64,000 nucleotides of DNA from Beta vulgaris subsp. vulgaris (GCF_026745355.1 NC_079207.1:18012959-18076958), one strand, 5' to 3'; shown: positions 23,629 to 35,765, numbered from the stretch's first letter. Numbers and translations: made by a program. The notes: generated by a model from the sequence alone, not told the origin.

Positions 23629-23827
23629 TTAATTTTAAAGGGAAAATAGCTTTGCAGATTAACCCTTTCTATTTAGATAAAATCCCAACATTATTAATTT
23701 ATTTTATACTCTCACTCTCTTTCCTCTCCATCTTCTCTCTCAAATCTTCTTCCTCCCATCATTTCTCTCTCTTAAAATACACCACTCTAAATAATTAATC
23801 TTCTTTTTACAACTTTTTTTTAATTCA

Positions 23828-24688
23828 ATGATGGAATTCGAGGATGAGCACGAAGAAGAGGAGGAAGAGGAAGAAGAAGAACAATCATCAGAAATGGCCA
23901 TAACTCCAACTTTCAAGAAAAACCAACAACAACAAAATCTAGCAACAACAACAACAACAGTAACAACAGTGAGATACCGAGAATGTTTGAAAAACCACGC
24001 TGTCGGAATCGGAGGCCACGCTGTAGACGGTTGCGGTGAGTTCATGCCAGCTGGCACAGAAGGTAGCATCGACGCTTTAAGATGCGCCGCGTGTAACTGC
24101 CACCGTAACTTCCACCGTAAAGAAAATCTCCCCGACAACAACGTTGTTGTCAACTCTTCATCTCAACTCACTCTCTACACTCCTCGTCCCCACTCCCACC
24201 AAATTTACCAATTTTACCCTTACAACCGAACAACACCTGGATACCTCCACGTGTCGGGTGGACAAAGGCCGTTGGCGTTGCCATCTCCGACAATGAACCA
24301 GAACCACCATTACAACAACCAACAACAACAACAAAAACACGAGGAGATGGTTGTCGGAAGAGATGAAGTTGTTAATAATAATAATAATAATCACACTCAT
24401 CATATAAGTAGTACTACTACGGGTGTCGGAGAAGGAGGAACAATGGATATAAGTGGAGGTACGATGTTGTCGGGAGGTAGTAATTCTTCGGGGAAGAAGA
24501 GGTTTAGAACTAAGTTTACACAAGAACAAAAGGATAAGATGTTGGATTTGGCGGAGAAACTTGGTTGGAAAATTCAGAAACAAGATGAACTTGTGGTGCA
24601 TCAATTCTGTCATGAAACTGGGGTTAAAAGACATGTTCTTAAGGTTTGGATGCATAATAACAAACTTACTCTTGGTAAGAAACCCTAA
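23828..24688 (+). CDS. ZHD2: Zinc-finger homeodomain (ZF-HD) transcription factor, ZHD1/ZHD2-like
   Basis: A 286-residue, intronless nuclear DNA-binding protein. Residues 49-99 form the ZF-HD dimerisation zinc finger, with [26 protein letters not shown] and [14 protein letters not shown]; the Cys/His ligand set C53, H57, H64, C69, C86, C89, C91, H92, H96 is complete. Residues 223-282 are the ZHD-type homeodomain ([17 protein letters not shown] ... [17 protein letters not shown]). The N-terminus has a run of ten Glu (9-18); Gln and Asn runs lie between the domains. A PGYLH motif and a C-terminus stopping at LGKKP recall Arabidopsis ZHD2/AtHB22 from memory, so the symbol is a family-level suggestion, not an orthology proof. 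Two consecutive ATGs open the frame and either could initiate. ZF-HD proteins form homo- and heterodimers and bind ATTA-core sites. It is the only intact host-type gene in the window. Confidence 0.96.
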   Translation: MMEFEDEHEEEEEEEEEEQSSEMAITPTFKKNQQQQNLATTTTTVTTVRYRECLKNHAVGIGGHAVDGCGEFMPAGTEGSIDALRCAACNCHRNFHRKENLPDNNVVVNSSSQLTLYTPRPHSHQIYQFYPYNRTTPGYLHVSGGQRPLALPSPTMNQNHHYNNQQQQQKHEEMVVGRDEVVNNNNNNHTHHISSTTTGVGEGGTMDISGGTMLSGGSNSSGKKRFRTKFTQEQKDKMLDLAEKLGWKIQKQDELVVHQFCHETGVKRHVLKVWMHNNKLTLGKKP

Positions 24689-26699
24689 TTACTTTTTCAA
24701 TTTTATTAGCTACTAGTCTAGTAGTTGTCTAGCTACTTTAGTTGTGTCTTTGTACTTGATAAACTATATATTTTATGGTGATTAGTGATGTTATTATTAA
24801 TATGATTATGATCATATGTTAGTATTTTTATGAAATTAAAGGGATTTGGAGTAGGAAAATTATTCTAGCTCCCAGGTGTACTTGTTCTTAGTCTAGGTGT
24901 TATGAAATTAGTGTAAAACTCTGTGTTATTTTTTGTGGTTTTAATGGAGTATTAGTTATTATCTTGGTTATTAATTAATGGAGATATTTAATTACATGTG
25001 TTTTTTCTTGATTATTCTAGCTCTATTTATAATGATGTACCAATGTTTAGTATTATGACTTGCAAATTATGGGTTGAACATATAATTACATTGTTGTCGT
25101 TGTCCAAATGTTTTCTTATAAATATCTTGTTTGAAGCCATGAATCATCTAACACTTTTTCATCCTTTTATGTCTATAAATGGGAGTACTATAACTAAAAG
25201 GAAAAACTCCCTTATTAGGTGTTACTAATTTGTTCTTTCAATGAGTGTGTCCTCCATTATTTCAATGGCTCTTTCATTTGATTGAATCCCGGTTTTTCTT
25301 TCATAATTACGCCTTTGCATTTACTCTTTTTGAGTACACCCATATGATTGTTACAAAGGCTGATATTTTGTTGATCCCAACCCCCTATAGAGCCTTTAAA
25401 GTCGTACTACATACCACAACTATCCACAACTATCCAAGACATATATGTATAAACCCAAAATACTAGCATGGTCTAGTGTTCGAAGTGCTATCATTACACT
25501 GCACAAATACTAATTACAATATGTGTTTCGACATTAACTAGGATCCTTAGTTTGAGGGTTGGTTTCTCGTCTTGATTTTAACTAGTTATATGAACTTATT
25601 TGATATAAACTAAACTGAATCTGAACCGATCATCCCTAGCTTATTACTATAAACTATTAGAGCTTGTTGTAGTTATAGATTGAACTCGTGTATTAGTTCT
25701 TGTTGGCCTCGAACCTAAACTTATTTCTCTGGACATAACCAATCTAAACTTAATCGCCTTAAACTGTATTTATCAGGCTGAGAATATTGGGAATCTTGAG
25801 GGCAGTCTCAGAGTCTTGTGGCAAGACTCAAGAAGATTCGGCTATATTTGAGTAAAGTCCTCGACAAAGTCTTGGGTTGAGTTTTGATATTCAAGACTCC
25901 TCCCAAGACTTTTGTCATGCAACGGATATTTTTTTGGCCAGTAAAAAAATTGTCATGCATCTTCTTCTTTTTTGTGGAGTGTGAGTCTGAGGAGAGTTTG
26001 AGAGATAAAGTCTAAAATTGGAATGAGTTTGAAGTGAGTTTGTAAAAGTAAAAACTAATGGAAAGCTGATATGACACAGTTTGAAGTTTGGATTTGAGTA
26101 TGAGGGATAAACTCACCCTTAGTTCTGGTTGACCCTGAAACCTAGCTTGAACTTAATAGCCATGAACTGTACTTATTTTTTATTTCAAGCGAGTTAAGAA
26201 AGGGGAGAAGGACCCTAGAGGGTTGAAAGAAACGCAGTGCTCCAGCTAGCAATGCAATGCTTTTGGTTTTTACTGATGTTACTTCTATTATATGTTCGCT
26301 AAATAGACATGGCAGTTTTTTTATTAATATAATTTTAACTTAGGAGTATGATAAAATGAATGAGATGTTGCAACACATATACTGCAAGATTCAAGTGCTG
26401 CTATGATTGATCCAGCAGCTCTTCTGAGACTACATGGGAAATGCAAGCTAAGTGTGTTTGAATGGGCCTTATATTGACATTGTCAGCTACACTATTCCTT
26501 CATTGATGAAGTAGTTTACACTATTCCTTCATTGATGAAGTAGTTTATACCTGATCCATTTTTAATAGTTTGTTACTGTTTGACTTTTACGCTATTTATG
26601 TATTTCTACAACCTTTTACATATAAGATATTGTCGGATTTATCTCAAATATATTTACAAAAGTTCAACTTTTTATAATTGTCAAAATAAGATCATTATA
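24689..26699. other. ZHD 3' flank and gene-free stretch
   Basis: The first few hundred bases should hold the ZHD 3' UTR; several AAT-rich candidate polyadenylation signals occur (for example ATTAAAG near 24834) but none can be singled out. Short words such as CAAGACTC/GAGTCTTG recur at 25820-25910 and a direct repeat of TACACTATTCCTTCATTGATG occurs near 26488 and 26518. The frames at 24998-25466 have no recognisable domains. Confidence 0.45.
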
Positions 26700-28210
26700 C
26701 TTCATCCATTTTTTTTAGATGTTACACTTTCTATTTTAGGAAGTTTTAAATTAGATGTTACACTTTTATTTTGGGTAATAACTTCTCTCTATCTCTCTCC
26801 TATCACATGTTCACATGGGACCCTTTTGTTTTTCATTCTCTCTATGGCTATGTTCAGTTCACCTGAAATTTTCTGATCTGAACTTATCTGATCTGATCTG
26901 ATCTGAACTTATTTTTTCTGATCTGATCTGATCTGAACTTATTTTTTCTGATCTGATCTGATCTGATCTGATCTGATCTGATATAAAATATATTATTACT
27001 ATTATATTATTACTTTGTAAATCATTATTATGCAATACATTATAAGATCTTCTTTATAGTGTTACTATTATTATCATTTTATTTCTATTACAACTTTTAT
27101 ACAACTTTTATTATTAATAATAATTATTATATATTATCATTATTATAAGAACAACAATAATAATTAAATCATAATTATTATTATCTAAAAATAATTATAT
27201 AACTCAAGTCATTGTTTTATAAGAGCACTTATACAATGTTTCACACTTTCCCTTAAAAAAAAGTTTCACAATTGAGAAGTCGGCAAACTGAACTCTTTTT
27301 TTTTAATATAAAATAGAACGATATACAAACAATATGACTTGAGCAAAAAATAAATAAATATCGTGCAACTTCAAATAGCTAGAGAGATTTGGAATTCGGT
27401 AAGAAAGGTATACCGAATCTAAATTTATTAATTTGTATGTCACACTTAGCTTATTTTGAAATGTAATCCGAAATAGTAGTTTCGTTGTCAGAATTTGAGA
27501 TATCATTTTTATATATTTCTTATTTTTGCGTCAACTTATGTTCTTAACATGTGGCTTTAATTTTCTATTATTTAATAACAACAAAATAACTTAAATAATA
27601 ATAGCAATGACATTTATAATGGTAACAACAAGATTAATAATAATTACCAATATTAATAATTAATAAGTACAACAACAACAACAATAATAATTCTTTTGAA
27701 CAAATGTACTAGTAAATAATAATACCCCCTTTGTATTTTTTTATCTTTGTCACTTAGAATCTTGACACAATCCACAATTAGAGATAATCTTTTAGATTTT
27801 TCTTAATATATAAGAAAAAATATAGTCATGTGGGGTCTTGTTTGATTCTTCTCAATGAGTACTTTATTAATATTCAATTATTATAATTTTTATTAATATG
27901 TAGTGAAAGATATTTAATAATAATAAGTTTTTAAATATAAGCATGATATGATCTGAACTGATCTGATCTGATCTGATCTGATCTGATCTGATCTGATCTG
28001 ATCTGGTCTGATCTGATCTGATCTGATCTGATCTGATCTGAACTTATTTTTTCTGATCTGATCTGATCTGATCTGATCTGATCTGATCTGATTAGATCTG
28101 AAATAAGCAAAAATAAGGTGAACTGAACATAGCCTATCTCTCTCCAATCCAAAAATTACCTAGGAGTCCGTGATTTGAAAAGTGTAACATCTATAAAAAA
28201 ACGGAGAAAG
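26700..28210. mobile_element. Stowaway-like MITE split by a larger element
   Basis: Left terminus CTTCATCCATTTTTTTTAGATGTTACAC and right terminus its complement (GTGTAACATCT...ACGGAGAAAG), each next to TA. Removing 26846-28134 would leave an ordinary MITE of about 220 bp. Motifs are split here only for description; boundaries are by eye. Confidence 0.7.
26846..28134. mobile_element. Tourist/Harbinger-like element, GATCT-array family, copy 3
   Basis: A perfect 19-bp inverted terminus, GGCTATGTTCAGTTCACCT, at both ends with a 3-bp duplication TAT (26843-26845 and 28135-28137). Just inside lie (GATCT)n arrays, about 100 bp at 26880-26980 and about 150 bp at 27945-28095, the longest in the window. 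The interior is the reverse complement of the element at 1357-2471. Open frames of repeated RSDQI on the minus strand are translations of the pentamer array. Confidence 0.88.
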
Positions 28211-28253
28211 TAGATACTAATATAGATGTTGTGTATTGGTTAAGTTTGAATTA

Positions 28254-28392
28254 GGATATGCTCTCTTCGAAATAAAATAGCTGAACTGAATTGAACTGAA
28301 ATGAATGAAATTATAACTAATAGAAATGATAATTGGAGTTGAACTGAACTGAACTAAACTAAACTAAAAAAAAAGCTGTGGAAAACAGACTC
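28254..28392. mobile_element. 139-bp Tourist-like MITE
   Basis: Starts GGATATGCTCTCTTCG and ends GGAAAACAGACTC, flanked by TTA (28251-28253 and 28393-28395). It keeps CTGAA pentamers and AAATAGCTGAACTG and is a deletion derivative of the 21619-22505 family. Confidence 0.75.
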
Positions 28393-28395
28393 TTA

Positions 28396-30644
28396 GTGTT
28401 TGTTTGGTACACATGAAAATATAAGCAATAAAAATTCTCATGATTTCCTAATTCCGAGAATTTTAAATTTCTACATGTATGAATTGATTTACCTACCCTC
28501 CTCTTGGTCACTCATATTTACTACATAAATCCCTATGAATTACAACTTTACTTATGACCACTAAATAATTTAGACTAATTTATAGAAAATTTCAAAAAAG
28601 AATTAAATTCCCAGAATTTATAAATTCCTTTAAAAAAAATAATTCCAATTACAACCAAATAAGCACTAAATATTGCAACTATATTTATATTGTATTTCCC
28701 ATGTCCACGCCACTATTATATTATATGGCTTCTGTTACATTTTCTCTTGGGAAAGAGGAGCTGTTTTAATCTGCAACCAACAAGCAACAGTTTATATTTA
28801 CTACTCTACTCCACTTCTCATATCTTACAATTATAAATATACTACTCTACCACCTAGTCTCTAATCCATATGTACGTCCTGTTTTTTTTCACCTTCCAGA
28901 AGATCGATAGATCCAAAGCTTTATTTTAAAAGAAAAGAAAATACCATGTTTTCATAGTATTTTAATACTTTGGTTTTTTTCATATAGTATATATTAAGAA
29001 ATACTAATATTTGACAAATTTCTGATCCCCAGACTTCACTCCTCAATCACATGTTGGCACTTGAACTTCTTAAATCATATAATAGCTTTTTTCAAAATAA
29101 TAAAAAATTATTGTATTTTTTTTTTCTAAAAAAAAGTTTTTTTTTTTAAAAAAAAAACCCACATGAGCGTCATATGTTGATACAGAAGAAGAGTTTATGT
29201 CACCCAGACACCAACATTAATATAAATCCAAAGAATCAGCAAAGTGCATCACTTGAAAAAGATTCACTTTCCTTCCTACTCTACTACATAAATTCCCACC
29301 AGCAGGCAGCAGTAACATCTCACTCATAATATTTTTTTGGCAGCTTTACCATTGCCATCTTCGACCATGTATGTTTCACAAATTTCAAATACCCTCCCCT
29401 CCCTCAACGTCTATTGTTTTGTTTTTATTCTTTTGTATGTTTGTTTGTTTTTGTTTCACAAATTTCAATTAAAGCTGCATTATTGCATGTTATTGAACAA
29501 GTGGTCCTGACAATAGTTGTCATGATTTTTGCTTAAGACTTTGGAAGGCTCATTTATTATTAAAGGATGGTCCTGTTATATGAAGTTTTTCAGTCCAAGG
29601 TATACAGATAATGAAGATGCATGTCAGTGTGTAATTTAGTTATGTTATAAATAATGTTACATCGTCCGTGTTACCTAATTCAAGTGAAACCAAAATTCGA
29701 CTCTTAGTCATTTGCATTGCACAACCCTTCTATTTTTGCACAAGGCACCCGGATCTATGGGATCGGATATTTGAATATATGAGATCTTTGTAAAATTAGT
29801 TAGTGGTGGTACCTAATTTAAACTAAATAGGCATCCAATCCTTGTATGAGGTCTTTTTTTATTAATAATGCTATTAGAGAGAATGAGAAGGCAAATTAAG
29901 AACACAGGTTTAGAGGGAAAGTAAGGACACTGCTGTGATTTTTCATGTTATTACCGTGTTAGCTAGTCACCAAGCTGACTGTTAGTTTTATTTTTACAAC
30001 ACTGCAATGGATATAGAAAGAATTTCACATGATATAGTACGTACTAGCTAGTAATCTAAATAAATGTTTGGTCATTAAATAGTTCACATGGAACTTATTA
30101 GAATCTCTAGAAGTACTTTATGCATGACGTTTTTCTGTGACTTGTATTATTAATAATTGTACTTGCACAAAGCCTTCTAAGCCTTTTCAATGTGAATCAA
30201 TTTGTGGTTGTAGTCTAGGTCATTTTTGGACGTCATGTAATAGCGGATAACCTATATACCATAGTATATATCAATATATGAGGTTAAGGTGGTGAAGTAG
30301 TGAACATTGTTTTCCACTTTATATCCCTGAGGTTTAGGGATAAAACCTTATGAGACTCATTTGAGGATTTCTATTTATCCCTCTTAAGTAAGTCTCATTC
30401 ATCTTACTTTAATATATATATATGAACTTAAACCTATATATATGTATATACAACTCATCTACGACACGTATTACAAAAATCTTGATGTATGATTGCTTTT
30501 CAGTTTTCACTTTTCACCATGTTTTGAAGAATTTATTGGACCTATACAAGAATTATTTGGTAAAAGGTAATATTGACGATTATGATATCTATTTCGAGTG
30601 GTGCCATCACTTTTCACTTCATTTCAAATATCATGTATTAGATA
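28396..30644. other. Gene-free stretch with a weak promoter-like site
   Basis: No coding region is supported. Around 29218-29345 a TATA-like TAATATAAATCC is followed by CT-rich leader-like sequence and a possible donor (CAT|GTATGTTT near 29367), which could be the first exon of an unseen or non-coding transcript. Poly-T and poly-A tracts at 29115-29157 form an A/T palindrome. The frame at 30422-30733 has no recognisable domain. Confidence 0.35.
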
Positions 30645-30892
30645 CTTCCTCTGTTTCTTTTTACTTGCAACAGTTTGACTTTCACGCTTGCCAATGCATA
30701 ATTTCAACCATCAATAAGTTTAATTACCGATAAATAAAAAGTATATATTCAGAAAATATACCTGCAGACGAATCTAACAAGATCCCACATGAATATGTTT
30801 TTCTTCAAGTATAAATCACCAAACATAAACTAAGTAGAGTTGGTGAATAGTGTAAAAGTCAAACCGTTGCAATTAAAAAGAAACGGATGAAG
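30645..30892. mobile_element. Stowaway-like MITE
   Basis: Inverted termini CTTCCTCTGTTTCTTTTTA and complement (AAAAAGAAACGGATGAAG), flanked by TA. Internal phrase AACAAGATCCCACATG is shared with other MITEs here. Confidence 0.8.
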
Positions 30893-31288
30893 TACTTTGT
30901 AACTAAATATCATTATTTTTTTTAATTTAGGATTTGACTTGGAAATAAAGCATTTATTAAGCTTAGAATAAAGTGTCACGACACATAAACTTTCTTAAGA
31001 ATAGTTTCAGCCAAACAGGAGTATTCACTCAACAGGTAAAAAAGAGTTCCCAAAGAATACCTGTACTTGATCTATGTTTTCGACAATGGTGAGCAAACTA
31101 CCACATTAGAATTTAGATGTCAAAAGTCCCAAGTAACTAAAGCTTGCGAAGAAAATATCACATTAATTGCTAGATTTTACAAAATTATAAAGGGACATAC
31201 TATTTGTACCAAATATCGTTGCCACTACGTTTTCGGTATGTAAAAAACAAAACATTGCCAATTTGCCATACACAGCTCTATACATATT

Positions 31289-31664
31289 CTAGGAAAATTT
31301 GTCTAAATTCTTTTTCAAAGTTTACTTTTACGAAAAAGAACCGTTTAAAATATTCGTTGCAAAACAAATTACAACTTTAATTTTATTTTTTTTGCAAGAT
31401 GAAACATATTCCAATTTTTTCGGTGTGGTTTTTAAAAAGCATAAGGATGGTGATGCAGTTAATAAGAATAGGGGGTTGGGGGAAGATTAAGGGGTCACCC
31501 CTATACATCTAAAAAACCACACCGAAAATGAAAATAGGTTTCATCTTACAAAGAAAATTAAATTTGTATATATATATATATTTTTTTTTTTTGCAAAGAA
31601 TGCTTAAAAAGGTTTTTTCACAAATTTAAACTTTCAATAGGTTTTTTTACAAATTTTTCTACAT
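31289..31664. mobile_element. Large inverted-repeat (foldback) MITE
   Basis: Both arms share AGRAAAATTTGT ends, CGTTGCAAAA/CTTTGCAAAA and a 60-bp inner zone including AAGATGAAACATATT and TTCGGTGTGGTTTTT. The unpaired centre holds GGGGTTGGGGGAAG. The transcript would fold into a hairpin of over 100 bp. Target duplication is not clear. Confidence 0.65.
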
Positions 31665-32404
31665 TCTATTGAGTGTAGGTCATTTATTACACACTTGGCT
31701 GTAAAGATAGAACAACCATCTTGATCCACAATAAATGCTAAAAATTGAGCTTGAGAACAACTTTAAGAAAAACTTAAAACCAAATCACCCACGAATGTGT
31801 AGATATACTTTAGTATAGATAGATATGTAAAAATCTTTTAGAATCGAAAATATGTTTCATTAATCTTATGTCTCCTTGTGTGTGTATAACTTCAAGACTG
31901 GTATACCTGACATTACACGCGTAAATGATGGTGTAATATTATGATTGACTTCATATATGCATTATCAATATTCTTATGCGTGTTTGTTAGTAACCTAAAT
32001 ATGCATTAACAATAATTTCAATGGAATTGAAATTTACAACCTTTTTAGTAGTAGTTCATAGATTAATTAATTACCCAATTTATACTAATCACTAATAATC
32101 CACGTCATACCAACAATTGATGATGTGGTACATTGAATAGAAAATTTGTGAATCTTGGATGTGTAGACACTAACTCTTCTATTTTTGTTTTCTAAAAAAA
32201 TAGTAGAGAATAAACTCATTTTGAGTAAGACATAGATATTCCCACTATGAAAGTGTACATAATGGAATATACTCATGCGAAAAGTAAATTCAAAGTCAAT
32301 GTTGAGAGCCTTGAGGCTGTATAAACTCCAAGCCTACACACATATGATATACTTCCTCTATTTTTACTTAAATACTACATTAAAAACAACTGGAAAAACA
32401 AGTT

Positions 32405-32620
32405 AAGCTTGGTCTAATGGTAAGGAAAGAACCTTTCAACTTTGATTGGAGATTTGATCCCCACTAGTGACACTTTAAGGGATGGTTTTCTCTTATCATC
32501 CCCCCAATTTCAAAGTGTCTGCTCGCAAACCTAGGCTGCGTTAACCTACGAGAGGATTCTGTTTGACAAGGGGGTCTTCATCTTACCATATGGTTCCTAG
32601 TGAAGGGCCAAAAAATATAA
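32405..32620 (+). mobile_element. tRNA-derived SINE, diverged
   Basis: A box-like TTGGTCTAATGG at 32410-32421 and B box-like GATTTGATCCC at 32451-32461 have tRNA-like spacing. The body shares ACTAGTGACACTTTAAGGG with the SINE at 33114. The end is a short A-rich tract (CCAAAAAATA). No clear duplication was found. Confidence 0.6.
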
Positions 32621-32746
32621 AGAAAGTGGGTAGTTTTTGAGAAAGGTATATTGAGAAAGGGACCACTACTTTTGAATAAAAAACATATGTTAAGGAAAAA
32701 ATATGGGTATTTTAAAAAAGAAAGTAGGGGTACCAACTATTTAATA

Positions 32747-33029
32747 CTCCATCTGTTTCATATTAATTTACTCACTTCACTTTGGGGGAGAACCAATGAG
32801 GAAGTACAAAAGTATGAGGGAGAAACTGAAAAGGTGGAGAAAGAAAATGAAAAGTGAGAAAGAGAAACAAAAGAGTGGGTTAAAATATTAAACAGTGAAA
32901 GACATGAGTGGAAAAAGAGTAGAAAGTAGATGTGATATGTTACTAAATATAGAAAAAAGCAACATTGTGTAGATTAAAAAAAAATAGACTAAAAAGGAAA
33001 GTTTGTAAAGTAAAAAGAAACGGATGGAG
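32747..33029. mobile_element. Stowaway-like MITE
   Basis: Termini CTCCATCTGTTTCATATTAA and complement (AAGAAACGGATGGAG), flanked by TA at both ends. Rich in GAAA words. Non-coding; the small frame at 32651-32857 overlaps it by chance. Confidence 0.75.
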
Positions 33030-33113
33030 TAGTATTTTAAAATTTGTAGAATGAAAAGGGATCAATTTATAATATGTATCGAGGAACATGATAATTATAT
33101 TTTAGGAAAATGT

Positions 33114-33270
33114 GCACCCTTCCAACTTCAAGGTTGGAGGTTCAATTCCTACTAGAGACATTTTAAGGGTAGGGATTTCCCTTATCCTTCCCTCTTACTC
33201 TCAAGTTTCTGACTCATTAAGATCCAAGTAGAGTTCGGACCACTTCTTTTTATCCAAAAAAAAAAAAAAA
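33114..33270 (+). mobile_element. 5'-truncated tRNA-derived SINE with target duplication
   Basis: Flanked by 12-bp TTAGGAAAATGT (33102-33113) and TTAGAAAAATGT (33271-33282), one mismatch. It starts inside the tRNA-like head (B box GGTTCAATTCC is present, the A box is missing) and ends in a 15-nt A tail. Its body matches the minus-strand SINE at 52975-53160. Confidence 0.85.
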
Positions 33271-33925
33271 TTAGAAAAATGTAGCAAGTATTAAAAACGA
33301 AGCAAGTATATTGGACATAATTTTTGGCCATTTTCTTAGTGATTGCATAGGTGTCACAGGAGTGAAACGCTTTAGTGGAAAACGTTTGCCTCTTAAAGAG
33401 GAAGTATTTGATGCTCAGAAAAAGTAAAAGCTTTTCACCAATTTAGCCAAACATGTTCAAAGTGAAGCATCCTCTATGAGTAAAAGAGATTAAAAGCATT
33501 AATAATAAACCTCCTTCCCCCCAACTAGCACAAGTTCGCAAAAACCCAAACCAACCCTCCCAAAAAAAAAAAAAGAATCATCTGTTATAAAAGTGATCAA
33601 AAAAAAGGAAAGAAAAATTAGGTGGAAATAACAAACAAATTAGGAGTCAAAGATACAATTTGCATCTCATGTGATAATTAAAACAGGAAGCCAGAAACTA
33701 CTGCAAGTTTTCTGTCACCATTTACCAGTACTGGTTCTCTTCTATGCCTCTTTTACAAATCAAATTCTACAATATCAGTGTGTTTTTTCAATAAATAATG
33801 TATTCAACCTTATGTTAACCTGTTTAAGTCGGCCTTTATTTGAACTTATTAGCATTAATTGTAATTTATAAGCTCAAAATTGAACATATGAAATAGTGGA
33901 AATAAGGTGAGGAAGAATAGAGTAG

Positions 33926-34401
33926 TGATTCTGTCTAGAAATTGAGGATTGTTAATGTGTGCTGAGTAGGAGTGAGCTCCAAGAGCGTTCGTCTGAATTG
34001 ATTATCCGTACGTCGGAAACTTGCAAAAGAAGGTTAGACTATCTCGGGGTTGTTCCAGGATCGCCCCTCTGGCGCTCAAGTTAGTTAAGGATTAAGGTAG
34101 AGAGAGAAAGTCTAGAGAGAGATGCTCTAGTTTGTTAGGTGAGAATTGAATGCATGTTTATTGATGAGACTATTGGTATTTATAGTGTGGGGGATTCCCA
34201 GACAGGAAACATTGATTGGATGGACCTCCTTGGGATCAATGGCTATGTTGCCTTTTCGGGCAATGATCATTTCAGCCCTTTAGTGAATCCCCAAACTCTT
34301 GATTAGGTCAACTCACTAGTGGGACCCACTGCTGCCACCTGTCCAAGACCTTATGAGGCTTTTATGCCCTAATTTGGTTGCTGATCAATTGAGCTCAAAC
34401 A
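33926..34401 (-). repeat. 3' LTR of the gypsy element
   Basis: 476 bp, running TGATTCTGTCTAG to GAGCTCAAACA on the plus strand. A minus-strand TATA box (CTATAAATACC, 34175-34185) marks the LTR promoter. It aligns with both halves of the right-hand LTR around the LINE insertion. The adjoining inner sequence on the minus strand, GCGTGGGGCTAAT, is a plausible polypurine tract. Confidence 0.9.
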
Positions 34402-34535
34402 ATTAGCCCCACGCCAGGGATGGGGGATCATGGAGGTCTGACCGGGTGATGCCCATGCGTGACGGAATAGTAACTGATCTAATTCCTACCGACTCACTGT
34501 TTGACTGAGGGAGATAGGCCGAGCGAATCATAGCG

Positions 34536-34720
34536 CCGATCGGGTCACTTCCTGTGGGGGAAAGAGGCGACGACCGGGTTACTTCCTGTTGAAATGAATA
34601 GTGCCGACCGAGTGGTTTTTATTGGAGAGGATAGTGTCGACCGAGTGACTCTCTACGGGAGGGAATAGTGTCGATCGAGTCACGTCCTGTTGGAGAGAAT
34701 AGAGCCGACCGAGTGTTTTT
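34536..34720 (-). repeat. 34-bp tandem repeat in gypsy 3' region
   Basis: About five units, each starting GACCGAGT/GATCGGGT and containing TCCTGTTGGAGAGAATAG-like sequence. It lies next to a second, longer-period array. Confidence 0.75.
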
Positions 34721-34799
34721 TTCGTGAAGCGGCTATACATCCGACTAGGTCGCTCCCCGTTGGTGACCATGAAATTAGTAAACTGATACTTAGCCATAT

Positions 34800-35765
34800 T
34801 TGCCTAAGTATTAAGATGGCTCGGCAGGGGAGGAGGAACCTCTTGATGGCTGAGTGGGTTGGACGCTACTCGGATGAGGGGCTAATGAGCCCCAAGCTGT
34901 TCGAATGGGTGTCAACTAACACTTAGCCATTTTTAACTAAGTAATGAAGCGAGTCGTCACAGGAGAGAGGGTCCCCCTTTCGCCGAGTGGGTTGGACACC
35001 ACTCGATTAGGGGCTAATGAGCCCCATGTTGTCCGAGTGGATGCCAATTGACACTTAACCATATTGACTAAATGAAGTAGGGACTCGGCACAGGAGAGAG
35101 GGGCCCTCTTCGACCGAGTGGGTTCGACATAACTCGGATAAGGGGCTAATGAGCCCCAAGCTGTCCGAGTGGGTGTCAATTGACACTTAACCATATTTTA
35201 CTAAGTGAATATGCGACTCGGCACAGGACATGGGGTCCCCCTTGGGGCGAGTGGGTAGGACGTCACTTGGACGAGGGGCCAATGAACCCCATGTTGTCCG
35301 AGTGGGTGCTAATTGACACTTAACCATATTTGACTAAGTGAAGTAGCGACTCGGCATATGAGAAGGGTCCCCTTTTGGCCGAGTTGGTAGGACGCCACTC
35401 GGACGAGGGGCCAATGAACCCTATGTTGTCCGAGTAGGTGTCATTTGGTACTCTTTCATTTTTTAACTAAGTATGGAAGCGGCTCGGCAAATGAGATAGG
35501 GTATCCTGTGGCCTAGTGGGTAGGACGCCACTCGGATGAGGGGCCAATGAGCCCCATGTTGTTCGAGTGGGTGTCATTTGGTATTTAGGCATTTTTTGAC
35601 TAAGTATAAAAGCGGCTCGAGGAAGGAGATAGAGGGTCCCTTTGGCCGAGTGAGTGAGACGCCACTAAGATGAGGGACCAATGAGCCCCATGATTTCCGA
35701 GTGGATTCCATTTGGTACTTAGCCATTTTTTAGTAAGTATAGAAGCGGTGGCAGTTGTCTTGCCC
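34800..35765 (-). repeat. 133-bp tandem repeat array in gypsy 3' region
   Basis: Seven units with the word GAGTGGGT (or variants) at 34852, 34985, 35116, 35249, 35381, 35514 and 35648, a spacing of 131-134 bp. Each unit has CTCGGATGAGGGGCTAATGA and a TTAACTAAGT word. Tat-lineage elements are known for tandem repeats in this position, which can seed satellites. Confidence 0.9.

Noticed and set aside
27914..28152. RSDQI-repeat proteins on the minus strand
   Set aside because: Translation of the (GATCT)n array inside the Tourist-like element.
32405..32465. Functional tRNA gene
   Set aside because: A and B boxes are present but no acceptor stem pairing or full cloverleaf could be read; the body and A-rich end indicate a SINE.
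34800..35765. CRISPR-like array
   Set aside because: Units are contiguous 133-bp tandem repeats without unique spacers, in a plant retrotransposon.
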